From Gymnorhina tibicen (taxonomy: Eukaryota; Chordata; Aves; Passeriformes; Artamidae), in the NCBI GenBank assembly GCA_013399875.1, contig VXAZ01005693.1, positions 937,676-1,001,675 of the forward strand: a stretch of DNA of 64,000 nucleotides, given 5' to 3'. A program made the translations under genes and the position numbers. Below are positions 49,426 through 62,652 of this stretch, in pieces (position 1 is the first letter of the stretch; every line of letters begins with the position of its first letter). The notes beneath the pieces were generated by a model. It saw only the letters and a program-made list of their open reading frames with translations, was not told the origin of the DNA and ran no database searches.

Positions 49426-51180
49426 AGCCTGGAACCTCCTCTCACAGGAACAAACCCAAAGGTAGGCAACAGGTGTTTACCTGTAGTTGTTCCGTGTGTA
49501 TTCAGGAGCACAGAGTAACCCTCAGTTACTTAAAGAATTATACACGAGTATTTACAATGGCTGAAATAACATTCATGGGTTAAAAACCCCACTGCTTTTT
49601 TTAAAAAAAATCCCTTTCTACTATTAGTCTGCCAATCTTGTATGAACAATAAGCCTTTTTTAAAAAATTCTTTTCTGCAGCAGAAAATTAAAGCTTAGTA
49701 TTTTTATCTTAAAAACCTATACTGCCAAGGAAGAAATCCTAAAAAGGGCTTGTGTGACACCTGAAAGGTGATTTTTTTTTTTTTAACTGACATTTACATC
49801 ACACTGAATTCCTTAAGAGCTTTCCTCCATCTTTCCTCCAGTCTTCTGTCAGCTACCCTGCTCTCCTTTTTCTCCGCTTTCTATTTACTGTAGAAACATT
49901 GGCCTATCTTCTTTTTCCAGATCCTAACTATTCAGGCATCCTCATTCCCTTCAATTACTTCCTGGGACATTAACAGTAGAGGTAGAGCAAGTAATCTCAT
50001 GGTCTGCCAGTGGAAATAAAATACCACCTTGCTAATCACTGATCACAGAAAAACAGTGAGCAGTGTTAAGAGTTTCGCTAACTGCTAAATGCCCCGTAAG
50101 TATTTCCTAAATTGCAAACTTTGATCATGAATCTTACCCTGCCAAGCTCCAGCAGCGAGCTAAATTCTATCCTTAGTGCCACAGAGCAGCCCCACTAAAA
50201 ATCACACCACTGAGCTCACAGCTGAGTCTGCAGAATGATTTAAGCTGCTCCTAAGGGAGAATTTCAGGGCAGGAGTTTAAAGTTGGCTGTAAATTCAACC
50301 CCCACCCAACCCAAAACACAAATACCTGTGTTAATGCCTCCCCTTGAAGCAGAGCTAAGCTCACACAAAGTAGTCCTGTACAGGGGCCAAGGCACAAATA
50401 CCTGCAGGATGAGACAAGACTCCAAAATACCACAGCTCTAAGTTCACAAGAGGAGAAGGATGGGTACGAGGGAGACAGAAGCCATGGGAACAGCTCTGCC
50501 AAGCCTCCTCCATTCCTTTCCCTTCACTGACAGGGGCACCTTGAAGCCAAGACCCAAATCACTGAAAGCGTTAAGTCCAATGAAATTCATTAAAGAGAAT
50601 ATAAAGTCTTAGTTCTAAACAGCTATGAAAATTTCATTTTACTGTGAGTGCCACAAATTTATGCTTCCTGAATATGTTAAAAGAGAAGTACAAAGTTATT
50701 CTAGCAGGATGCAGACTTTTTTTTCCCTTAGCAGTTCCCTGGACTATCAAAATGCAGAGAAGATAAATCCAGTCTGAATCCACTAAAACCATTCAGTGTT
50801 CATGTGATCTCTTCCCTCACTTCACAACAGCACCCCATTTCCCTCTACAGCCTGTGTTAAGTCATTATCCCAAATGAATCCCCCTCCCTTTCCAGAGCTG
50901 AGCATTGATTTCCCTTCGATGCAGGGGAAAAAGAGCAGGAAATGCTCTTCCTTCAAAAAAGCAGGAAATTAAAAATTTCTTACGAAGACTTTTCCTGAAT
51001 AATCGTGCAAAGAATCCTGATCTTGCCAAAAAAAAAAAAAAATTAATTCAGAAACAGTCAATCAAGGCAGATTTCATGGCGATGCTGAAGGATAAACATA
51101 AAACAATGTCGGTGGTACTCACTCAGGAAGGCAGCTGACAAAATCCATCAGAGAAAGAATTAGGAGAGGTGATATTTTAT

Positions 51181-51850
51181 CGAATTCACTTAGAGCGTTT
51201 CGCAATGGGCGATTTGCTAACATCCTATAGAAACCGTGAAAACCATCCAAAAGGCCCCTGGAATAATGCAGCCTTTCCATAACCCTCTATATTGTTCTCC
51301 TGGCTGCGTAACAGACACAAGAAGTTTCTCTACGGTGGCAAAACAACGAGCCCCTGCTGATGCTGAGATCAGGTTTGCTTCTATGGAGTAGAGCGACGGG
51401 ACTTCAGTGTGACATGAAACTTCCACAAACCGCAATTTAAATGCTCTGCCTCGAGCTTATCCGTGAGCAAACGACACAATTCTTGCCTGCAACGGGGAGA
51501 GCTTTTAAATCCCTTCCATTTTTACTGAATCACTGGTTAAACTCACCCAGGTGCTGGGGCTTTGGCAGCACTGATGAACCTCCAGCACGCTGAGGCGCCA
51601 CGTTACCTAACGCTGCTCCCAACGCTGGGTTTCAAAATCTGAAAGCCCATTTTAACAACCACCCCCAAGGCTGCTAAACTCAGAGGAGCAGAACACCACC
51701 ACCAACCGCTGAATTTCTTCTGCCAAGTTTTCCCCTCTTCTTCTCCTTCTCCTGCGAAGAGGAGCTAAATGGTGGCACTCTGCAAGTCCGTATCCCTGGT
51801 TACACTGCGATGGAGCCAAACCCCAGTGCTGACACACAGCGTGACAAAGC
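51181..51850. promoter_or_regulatory. CpG-retaining block, possible regulatory element
   Basis: By hand count about 15 CpG lie in 51181-51510 and about 25 up to 51850, at moderate GC content and far above the surrounding intron. No CR1 or gene explains it. Retained CpG suggests DNA unmethylated in the germ line, such as an enhancer or alternative promoter. This is inference only. Confidence 0.35.
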
Positions 51851-54800
51851 TGGTGACAAAGCTGTCAAATTAGGATTTTGAACTCCATTTAACTTATCTT
51901 TGCACAGAAGTCAGTGAAAATCTGTACAGGCTTCTTTACTGTTAATGGAGTCCCCAAGATTCATGTCATCCTAAAGCAGACAGCTACAAGAGCGGGATCA
52001 ACTGCATCCTACAGCACCTGTGTTTCCTCCACCAACTTTTAAGACAAACCCACTTTATTTACATGCATGCAGGACAAAGCCACACTCAAGTTTTTATTAC
52101 CAAGTATTATTTTATCAAAAAAACCCCACCAAACCCAAAACTGAAAAGCATTCAGACACAAGGAACAAAATGGAAGATGCCCTCACCTCAAACTTTTATC
52201 AACCGAACGAAGGAAAATTCTCCTGTTCCTAAGCACCTGGTAAGGAACAGGCACAGCAGTATTTCATTTTTTCCTCCAGCAACAGCTTCCTCCAAGCTCC
52301 AGCAACACCTCAAGCACTTGCCTGAAAAAATCCTACTAGGTATGTAAGTACTGCCTTATTTAGGGCCCCTCTAAGCAAGGCAAATGACTGAACTGAAAGT
52401 ACCAATGATGGCAGAAAGCCTTGTTTGGAAGACAATTTTTGCCAAATCAAGAGGATCAGAGATGAGCAGGACACTGCCTCTTTGAGTCACACATCCACAG
52501 CTGAGGGACAACAGAACATCTGGCTCAGCTTCTCCTCAAAAAGGCTGAAATGGATACACAGCGGTGTTTGTGAATAAACACAGAAAAAACCCAAGACAAA
52601 CCAACAAAAAAACCCCAGCCAGCAGAGAGGGGAGTTGGCGATGGGCAGGGAGCGCCCTGGGACATCTCCTGGCACCTCCTGGCTCCACACAGGGCAGGAA
52701 TAACGACATGTGGTCACCCCAGTAATCAAGAAAAGTGGCATATTTGGCCACTTGGACCAACAGGCAGATGATGGTCGAGAGGCACATCGGTATTATTTCC
52801 TGTGACTGTTCCAAGGGCTGCATTTAACCTCTGGGAAATGACAGAAATAGACGGGATGTTTTCCAGAGGGAAGGGTGTTAAGTGGGCAGTTTCACCCAAA
52901 CGCTGCCAAAGAAATACCTTCAGGTCCAGCATCCAAGCCCTCCCTTCAGCTGACAGGTCCTAATTGTTTCTAGAAGAATTAAAAACTGACTTCTCTAGCA
53001 AATACTTGATGCTCCCTTTCAGCAGAACCCAAATCAAGGATTTAACACGTTCATATTCAATTCTCTTGTTCAATATATTTTTTGCTATTATTTACCATGC
53101 AACACAGCTGATTGCGGAGAAGTTAATCCATGCAGACTTTGCAAAGAAAACAATTTACAGGTGTTTTCTTGCTTAGAGAACTTGAAATTTAGTAGGTTTT
53201 TTAATTGTGTGTTTGGATACTGGGTCCAAACAGTTACTTTATCACCTTAGGAAAATATTCAGCGTTTATTTTGTTGCAGCACAAGACCATCAAACCTCAA
53301 TCAATGTTTGACTGTTTTGAATGAATAAATAAAAAGCAAAACCAAAACAGTTTTCAAAGACATCTGCCCACTGGACTTGGTAGTCATTTCCACAACTGCA
53401 TCATTTTATCAGCTATTTAACTGAAAATACAGGATGCAGCTTCCCAGACAATCACAGTTGCTGCACACATATGGTCCTAATTAAGCAAGAAAACCAGTTT
53501 ACTCCTGTAAAACACTTCCTAGCAGCAGCAGCAGCTGCCAATCACCTGAGCAGCTATTAAAAAGGTGGTAACTGTGAACCTGTTTTCCACTTGGGATTCT
53601 TATGCCTTTGAAACTCTGTTGTTATTATTATCCAAAAGAGAAACCTTCACTGACCTTATTAGCAGAAGAGAAGATAAAGCCATTTGTTACTTGAAGGCTT
53701 TCATACAAAGACCACCTACAGTGGGACTTAAGAAATCATCTTCACAACAAAAATTGCAGAGTGGTTTTTCTTTTAAAGAGCAGCATGGATTGGGCTGACA
53801 ATTACTGGAAAACAGTTTAAAAACAGCACCATCAAGTTTTGTTTTCCCACCTGAGTCCAACTGGTACTTAAACTGGCCAATGGAAACATTTTACTTCAAC
53901 CTTTCACCATCAGCAACACAAAAAAATCAAGGTTTTTTTGTTAATTACTATGTGCATTTCTGTTTGTTGAAAAGATAATGAATTTTTACCTAGGAGTGTC
54001 TAAAATTATTTCAAGTGAATTCCAACACCCCCTATCCACAGCACAAGGATAAACAAAGCCTAAACTGAACAGATATTAACAGGAATTCAGGATTATCTCA
54101 GCACATTCTGCCGTGAGTCAGCCCAGACTTATTTTACTCTTATCTGTCTTTTAGTGCCCATTGAAGGCATTTCCAAAATAAAACCAGGGTTACTTCTATG
54201 TTTTAGTACAAACATGACTCAAACAAATGCACACCAGCATCCCCCTTCCTCAGGGGGCTGGAGAGTGGTTTGTACAGGCTGAGTGCCAGGTCACCTTGCT
54301 AAAATTGTACTGCTGCGTCCTCCTGGCCACCACCACAAGGTCACCTTCGAGATTTCCACCAGTAGTTTCACAGCTGATGTCCCTGCTAATATCACTGGGA
54401 ACTTTTGGTTTGCTTCATTTTGGCTTGCTTGATTTTATTCTTGGGGAGGCGTGTGTGTTGGTTTTTTTTGTTGTTTTCTTGGATTTAGGAGCACAGGCAA
54501 TTCTTTTTTCACGTCGCAAGGCTCCAATCAATATTTTCAGATTTACAATTTAAGAGGACTGCAAGTGTTATTTGAAGAGAGTTTTCAGCGAAACAAGTGT
54601 TTTTCGGTGACGAGGGGAAGAACCACAACCATCTGGGGCATCAGGAATTAACCACTGTGTAAACTGTATTTGAACAGAATCACAACAGCACAAGGTCAAC
54701 ATAAAGTTTTGTACTTCAGGGCTTAATCCAGCATATTAGACAAAATGAAACGGCAGAGTTTCATTCTATTTAGGGCTTTCCCTAAAAGGACACTTTGAAA

Positions 54801-56264
54801 AATTATAAAGCAAAACCTCCTTCTGATCTCTTCTTTTTCGTTACCAAATGCTACTCTGCATCCCGTGGAAAGGGCACCTGACTGAGGGATCCAAGGACAC
54901 CTGGTCCTTAGGAACCTACTGAGGTTGTTTCCTGCAATCTGGGGCAGGTTTGGTCTGAAAGCTCATTTTTCTCCTTTTAATATTACCGCAGTTTTGTACC
55001 ATGAGATAATAACAGTATTTAGCTCTTACGTTTAAGATAAACAACTGATTGATTTAAAGGTCCTGAGAAGAATCCGTCACTGCCGCAAGTGACATTTTAA
55101 AAAACATCCTGCTCTCAGAGCTCCCTTGCCTGCCAGAACAATGCTAAACAGGTAATTTATAATGATGCACAGCAGCAACAGCACAAGTAAATACAGGCAT
55201 GAGACCTGAACAGACTCCTGTTTCAAAACTGTGAAGTTTGATTTCTAGTTTTGTTCCAATTTTTGTCTTTTCCCCATCACGACATATTTACCAAAGGGAA
55301 AATGGAGGCAACTGTAGGGCAACGTGTTGGGCACTACCAAGTCTGAAAGATTTACAGGAAAAAACCCCCAAACTATCCTAATACTAACACTGAATTCTCT
55401 TTGTAGCAATACTAGTTAGCATGTAATTAGTGTGTACAATTAGTCGTTAGCAACCTTCCCAGTAGAGACAGCAAGAATTTGCTGGAGTTTCAGATTTCTT
55501 ACAGGGCAGGAAAAAAAAAAAAAAGGCATTTGAATTTCAGGGCAGAGTTTGCATTAAGCTGTCAGTTTTATCATGGTAATCTGGAGCCAGAAACGTTCAC
55601 GTATTCAATCCATTCTAAAATTCAGAAGGACATTTCCTCGTTTTTCGTAGGTTTCACTTTCAGTCTCCATTAAACTTCTCCATACATCCTTCTCTGACAT
55701 ATTTAATCTCAACACAAGAGGGAATCTTCCAGAAAGACAGGAGATTTTGCAATGTGAGGAAAAAGGAAGCCCACAACTATGCTCTCACGATAAACCCGAT
55801 TAAACAAATCCAGTTAAAATCTCATTCCTTTGTGGATAAGCACAGACCTCTACACAGATGCAAATTGTTTTCCAGTTATGCTGTAAACCCCCTCCTTCTG
55901 GGACTTTCCAATTTATGTCAATGTGTAATTAGCAAATGAATTGCTCTGCAGATTGCATTCAGTATTCTTTTCCTTTTCTTTTCTTAATTCCCCAACTAAC
56001 ATAACCTTCCCCCCCTCTCTCCACTTCCAAACCCCTCAACATCATTTTCAACTTGCAGATTCTCAACAAAATCAGCTTCGCATCATAAAAAGTAATGAGA
56101 GCTGGCAGCTGGCCAACAAATGACTTGGCAAAGGTAATCATCTTCCAGCACCCAGAACGCAGCACAGGAAAACTGTCGGTGAGTTCAGGATAAATACAAG
56201 CACAAACACTTGACATGTTCAGTTGGTCACTAGGTAATGAAATTTTACCCTTCCTTCCTCTACT

Positions 56265-56405
56265 GCCTCGTCCCTGCAAGTGTTCAAGGCCAGGCTGCAT
56301 GGGGTTTGGAGCAGCCTGGTCTGGTGGAAGGTGTCCCTGCCCGTGGCATGGGGCTGGAACTGGATGATCTTTAAGGTCCCTTACATTCCTAACCATTCTG
56401 TGACT
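56265..56405 (+). mobile_element. CR1 retroposon fragment
   Basis: The 3' end of CR1 is present, with gtgttcaaggccaggctgca, ggtggaaggtgtccctgccc and ggatgatctttaaggtccct, followed by aaccattctgtgactg. A long minus-strand open frame crossing it is not a gene. Confidence 0.93.
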
Positions 56406-56914
56406 GATGGCACACAATTCATATGCTGAAACACAATCAATACCTTTATAATATTGGTTTTCAGTACCTTTGTAAGATTGCATCAGTTACAACAAATGCA
56501 AATTGCTGCCAGTTCATCCTGTTCAGGAATTCCCAGATAAACAATTTTGGAAACCATTCCTTCACAGGTTATGCAGGTCACCTGCATGATGCACGAGCAA
56601 ACAATTCCTTTAACTCAAGCAGGATATTCTGCCTTTCACTCTGAAGCCATGCTGTGCCCTGTGAAGAGCCCTGAAGTACCTACTCTATTATTTTGGTTAT
56701 TTTTCATGCATCTCCTCCCTTTAAATACAGCACAACATTCACAAGGTGATAAAAGACCTTTATCTTCCTAAATGTCAACACAAAGAACATCTCGCCTTAT
56801 AAGACAGCTCCTACACCACCCTGGCCAACTTGCCAGGAGACAACCTGTCCACACAATATTGTCCAGGGTTCCTCCTCACTGCACCGCCTCAGCCCCAAAC
56901 CTCCACTACAGCTT

Positions 56915-57030
56915 CTCACAGAACCACAAAGCTTTGAAAAGATCTCTATGAGATAGAGTCCAACCATTAACCCAGCAGTGACACACCAGAATTATCCCTG
57001 GACACAGCCACCAAACACCTCAGCCCCTTG
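56915..57030 (-). mobile_element. CR1 retroposon fragment, old
   Basis: This is the reverse complement of a diverged CR1 3' end: ctcacagaaccacaaagctt, gagtccaaccattaaccca and ctggacacagccaccaaaca. The wording matches the subfamily at 45357-45866. Confidence 0.7.
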
Positions 57031-57599
57031 AGCTTCAATGGCATCTGAACAGAGAGGCAGCTGTTGCAGTCCAGAACTTCTGATGAGAAGATAAAAAGGC
57101 AAGAAAGCAAAACAAGGCAAGGGAGAGAATTTAAAAAAAACCCAAAAGGTCAAGGATTAATTCCAAAAATCCCTGTGAAATACATACTTGAAGTGTTTTC
57201 CCTGAAATGCTTCACTTTACACTGCATTCATCAAATTGTTAATGCGTATCTTTAACCAATTTTAGTTGAAAGAAGTCTCATACGCCCATTTTTAAAAATT
57301 TTTAAGGGTTTTATGAAGGTTTAATGAGATACTTTATAATTGTACCTTTCTCTCCAGGTGGTAAATGTTAGACCTTTCTTTGTGCTTGGCTGAACCAAGT
57401 ATATAAATTATTAAATATTTTCTAGGAACCTGTCACTGTTGACCTCTTCCCTGCAGAATGCCTCTATCTGACTACCACTAGGAAAAACTGCCAAGTTCAC
57501 AGTTCAAGAAAACCTCACACTGCAAACCAGCTTCAAAACCTACAGCCACCTTTCTGAGCTTTGCCAAGGCGGACCTGCTGCAGCCAACACCGGGAGGCC

Positions 57600-58003
57600 A
57601 TGAAAAAGCTCTGAGAGCTGGAGAACCTCTAGCATGGACACAGACAAAGGGCTAGGAGTGCTAGTGTGGAAAAGAGAAGGCTCTGGAAGACCTTAGAGCA
57701 CCTTCCAGTGCCTAAAGGGGCTCCAAGAGAGCTGGAGAGGGACTTGGGAAAAGAGCCTGGAGTGACAGGACAAGGGGGAATGGCTTGACACTGACATAGG
57801 ACAGGGTTAGATGGGATATTGGGAAGAAATTCTTCCCTGTGAGGGTGGGGAGGCCCTGGCACAGGTTACCCAGAGAAGCTGTGGCTGCTCCATCCCTGGA
57901 AGTGTCCAAGACCAGGTTGGAGAGCGTTTGGAGCAGCCTGGGCTAGCTGAAGGTGTTGGAACAAGATGATCCTTAAGGTTCCTCCCAACCCAAACTATCC
58001 CTG
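57600..58003 (+). mobile_element. CR1 retroposon fragment, long
   Basis: About 400 bases of CR1 are present, from a gagagctggagaacctctag-type start through gagctggagagggacttggg, attcttccctgtgagggtgg and cctggaagtgtccaagacc to ttcctcccaacccaaac. The gtccctgcccatggcaggg block is missing between gctgaaggtg and ttggaacaagatgatcctta, so there is a small internal deletion. Confidence 0.94.
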
Positions 58004-61000
58004 GTAACCACATGTACGTGCACTCATGGGTAACAAATGCAAGTGTGTAAATATTCAGACATGAAAATACAAGACAGCTTTTGTGGACAGAAATAAAGCA
58101 GCACTGCCTGCCAATTGTTAAATGCATGCTCAGAATGACTTTGTATAAAATCTTTTTTAAAAAAATTCTTTGCTAACATTGCTTCAAAAACACACACCTG
58201 GATTCTTCTGCACGTGTCCACCGTTAACAGCACCTTTGTGGCAGAACCTCTTTATGATGATTACGAGGATTGAAACTGATTTATCTACCCCAAAGGGTTC
58301 TCAAAGGCAGGAGCTCATCCTCAAGAGCTGGAAGCACATCCCTCCCTCTGGCTCCCGGAGGCCAGGGGAGGAGTTCCATCCTCCAAGGGGATGGCCAAGC
58401 TTTGCAAATCATCAAATAAACAAAAAAAGTTTCAAATTTTACTGCTGATTACAGCAGACCAGGAAACAGCAAGATTAGTTTTACTGCCAATTCCACTGGG
58501 AATCCTGGAGGACAAGTCAGGAAGCAGAGAGCTGCGGGGGTGGGGGAGAGCGAGGCAGTGAACAAAAATCAATAGTTCACTTGCTACCAGGAAAATAAGG
58601 TTTGCAACAGTGGCAGCAAACAACTGGCCAGTTACCCAGCAGAGAGGGCTCGACTTTAAACAATATCATCAATATGCAAACTGTAACTGCAGGCTGAGGT
58701 TCATGAAATATTTGCTTCCTAAAAACCTGTCCTGAAATTTTAGAAACATTTTAAAAGTTACATACACATTGGATTTTGACAGATCGGGCATCCATTATTT
58801 GGGGCTATTCCTCTGTACAAAACAGGCCCTGCAGTGTCTTATTTTCCCATCTGTCAGGCTTTAAATATATTAATAAACATTCAGAATAGAGTAATAGCTT
58901 ATTGAAAAAATAAATAAAGAAAAAAATCTCATTTCAAACCCCCTGACACCCTTAGAATCCAAGTCTACCATGTATTTATTCTGCTTTAACTCGCAATAAA
59001 TTTTCTAGATAATAGAATTCTCGTTTCTAGTGCAGCCAATCACTTCTAATAATTGGGTTCTTCTTTTTACAAATCATACTTTATTATCTTGTACAAAGAA
59101 AACAAGAAGTGGCACTTTGCAAGTGATCATTTTGATAACAGGCTGAATAAAGCCTACAAGCTGTAGAACAGGACTTTCTCTGCTCTTTTGGTTAAAGTTG
59201 ATATTTTTACTGCTAATATCTGTGTTACACAGCAGCAGCTGGCACTGAAAGGACTGGACTGTATAAGACTCTTGGATTTTTTTTTTTTCTTGTCTTACAG
59301 CAAACATTCCAGAAATACAAAAAAAGGCCAAAATTATACCCCAGCAGATCACGTGGAACGTATTTTTACTCAGATCTATTTAGATGCTACTTATGCTTTC
59401 CACATTCATCCCGTCCATGTCTGTTTTACGCCTCAGCCTCTCCAAGCAAAAAGAAAGCAAGCTCCCCTCAAACTCCAGCAAAAGCAGAATTTACAGAAGA
59501 TTAACATTTCCAACATGAAACCCTTGGAAGTGTCTGGGATGACATTAAAGCACAAAAGGCTTCTTTCTTCCACGCCTGCCTGCAGCTCTGGGAGTCCAGC
59601 AGAGAATTTAAACCCAGCGAGATGCCACCCTGTTGAGATGAGCACTGGAAATACAGCTTCGATCAGGAACATCCACTAGAACCGACTCATGGAGACTCAG
59701 GAGATGTTGCTGAATGTTGCTGGGAGATTTTCCAGCCAGGTTTCCACTGCTGAGAGGCATGGGATGGTTTACAATCCTTCCCAGCAATCCAGATGTGATC
59801 TTTAAACGTCTAAACATGCTTGGCCCGTTGGAGTTCTATCAGCCCTTCTCTTGTTTCAGCTTGGAAGATTCCACCCCTTTCTGGAAATAATTCTGAGCTG
59901 GGATAAGGGAACACACAAAACCACCCAAATGGGTGGGCAGAGACCCTCAGACTTCATCAGGGGAGCATCCACTGCCCAGGAGTGGTCAGGCCAGGTTGGG
60001 AGCCCATCACAGACACCAAAACTATTCCCTGTCCCACCACCAGCCTCTGCCCGGGCTCCACAGCCTCAAAAGCCAGGATTTCCTACTCTGCTCTGGCCCC
60101 CAAACAGGCTGGAGCACTCTGGCAGCTCTCTGCTCCTTCCTGGTGCTACATATATCCACATTCCTCGCTGCTCTCCCAGCAAGATATATCCCCCAGGCAG
60201 GGAGGATAAAGAGGGATGAGCCACATTTTCCCCTTCTGATTCACACAGTGGGCAAAACCTGAGGAAGAATGTAGATAATTAGACCCGTCTTGCTTCTCCT
60301 ATTCTTTTCTTGTAAAGAAAATGTTAACTCTTGTGGACAGAAACACTTCAAATACAATTCAAAGTAATCCGTCCAAAATTCTCTGTTGGCTGGGCTTGAG
60401 TAATGGACAAATTCACCCCTCCAGTTATCATTTCCATATCCAGGATTGCCTAAAACTGGATTTTTAATTGAAAATGTAATACCGAGTCCCAACCATGGTG
60501 GCCATTGCCAACAACTCAAAATTCAGCAGAAAAAAGAAGTACACATGCTTATAGAAGGAATACCTAGGAACTGACATCCATATAAAAACTGTGGGATAGA
60601 TCTCATTTGCAACCATTTTCGTGTCAGAATGGTAACTTTTACATGACAGTCAAACTCATAAATTCCAGGATGGGAAAATGAGCCTCCCACAGTCAAACCT
60701 ATCTGTGAGGGCAACAGGAATGTCCTGCACAACAACGACCAAGTCAGGGAGTTTCATTTCTCCCGGCCTTTTGCCTTCTCAGCATTTCAGTTTTTATCCC
60801 TTTAAAGAAACGAAAGTGGGCCCGTTTTCCAGAGGCTTATTTGGAATGTTCAGCTTAAACTCTGAAAGCTGAAGCGTGGCATCGATCACGCCGCATTTTA
60901 CTGATTATGTCAGAGAATGCTATTTGCATTTCTGAATACTGAATTAACAAAATGTAGGTCAACTTTGTTGGGTTGGTTTTTTTTTTTTTTTAAAGGTACT

Positions 61001-62626
61001 TTTAAAAAACTAAACTTCTGAACACTTTAGTTAAATCTCTGCATTGAAACCAGTATGAATTTGAGGTGACAACAAGCACTAGGAAGAAATGATCACACTG
61101 CAGGTTACAAACTCTGACTGAATATTTGATATTCAGGCAAATTATCATTCCTATTACTGCACTTCAGCCTGTTAACTGCGACCCTAAATCAAGTCTTGGG
61201 TTACTACAGGTTACTATAGTCTCCCTGGAACACAAAACCTACTGTATGGCTACTCTGGTTTCTTATAACAACTATGTCATTAGTTAATGATTTAAAGTTT
61301 TACCCTCTGCGAACAATTCACATTCCACTGGACTGCTGGAGTGGTTTCCACATCTTCCCCCCCACGCCCCCCCCTTTAAATGCTACTTTAGCGTTGAAAT
61401 TCTGAAGTCAATATTATAAAAATCTGTTGAGACAATGTCTCAGGATCATTAACATATGTTCAAGTGTTTGAGTACTCTGAATCCTGGTGATGTAATGGCA
61501 AAAAAGTACATTCAAAGTATTTTCAGCTATTTTCAAAATGGTTTTTTTTTATTGAAGACACAATTAAAGACTTATTTTGGCTTTTAACTTGAGATCTTCA
61601 GAACTCCTTATTTAAAATTATAATGAGTATTGGTCTCATTGCAGCTTTTTCCAAGTCTACTTGAAAGAAAAGGCGGCAAAAAAGTTTGTGAAAACATCCT
61701 CAGGGACTCACACCGTGATTTAAAAAAAGCTCTAATGGTTCAGGTTGCACTGTGAACCTTTTTCATATAATTTATTGCAGAAGACAATTCACATCTGTAG
61801 AGACACTAAAACATTCTGTTACTCTAAATTACTGAAAATAGACACTCAGCTGACAGGGCAAATTTTATAGAAGTCAGGAAAGATGTATCTGAAGAGAGAA
61901 AACAAAACACCACAGCCTGAAGCAGGTATCTGAAGGACTGGACTATTTTTCACTACTATTTAACTTGGCACATGGCAACAGCCAAGAATTTGCATCATTT
62001 ACGAGGACCAAATGAAGGCAGGTAGGTAAAAAAGGGAAATTCACTCCTTTGGACTGAATGCCTGCTGCCCATTCATGACCACACTCTCAACGTGACACTC
62101 AGAGCAGCTCTGTCAGCACTGCTCAGTTTTCTGTACATTTAACCACACAGATTCTACATTAGGGGTCTCTGAGTAATAAGAATTAAAAACAGTAAGAAGT
62201 AAAACAACCGTGTGATTTTATCTGTACTGATTTACAGAGATCCAGACTCCCAGTTCTTCTTCGTACTTTTTATTTGTATTTTTTTTCTGTTGCTCGCATT
62301 TACCCCTGCTACAACAAACCTCTTTTCACATACTTAGGTCTCCATTTTAGTTTCAAGTTTGTTAATGTTTCCAATCTCCAGAAGTGCCAGGTGACTACAA
62401 CTACAACATAAAATATTTCTGCGAAGAACTACTATTTTTGTTACTTAAAAAACTAACAGGGCATTGAATTCTCTGTGAATTTAGCATTCCGAGTATTTCC
62501 AGGCACCTACGTATCACTTCCAGTTGGGAGAACCTACGTTCCTATTTCCCAGAACTAATTGAACAACATAGATAGGGACCAAAATCCTCCAGCAGCATGA
62601 ACACCACAGGCATTTGAGAACATTGC

Positions 62627-62652
62627 AATAATAATAATAATAATAATAATAA
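62627..62652. repeat. (AAT)n microsatellite
   Basis: There are about nine uninterrupted AAT units, followed by an AT-rich aaaatattatt stretch. Confidence 0.93.

Noticed and set aside
55959..56483. 174-codon minus-strand open frame, the longest in the window
   Set aside because: It runs straight through a CR1 fragment (56265-56405) and unrelated intron sequence; no family features.
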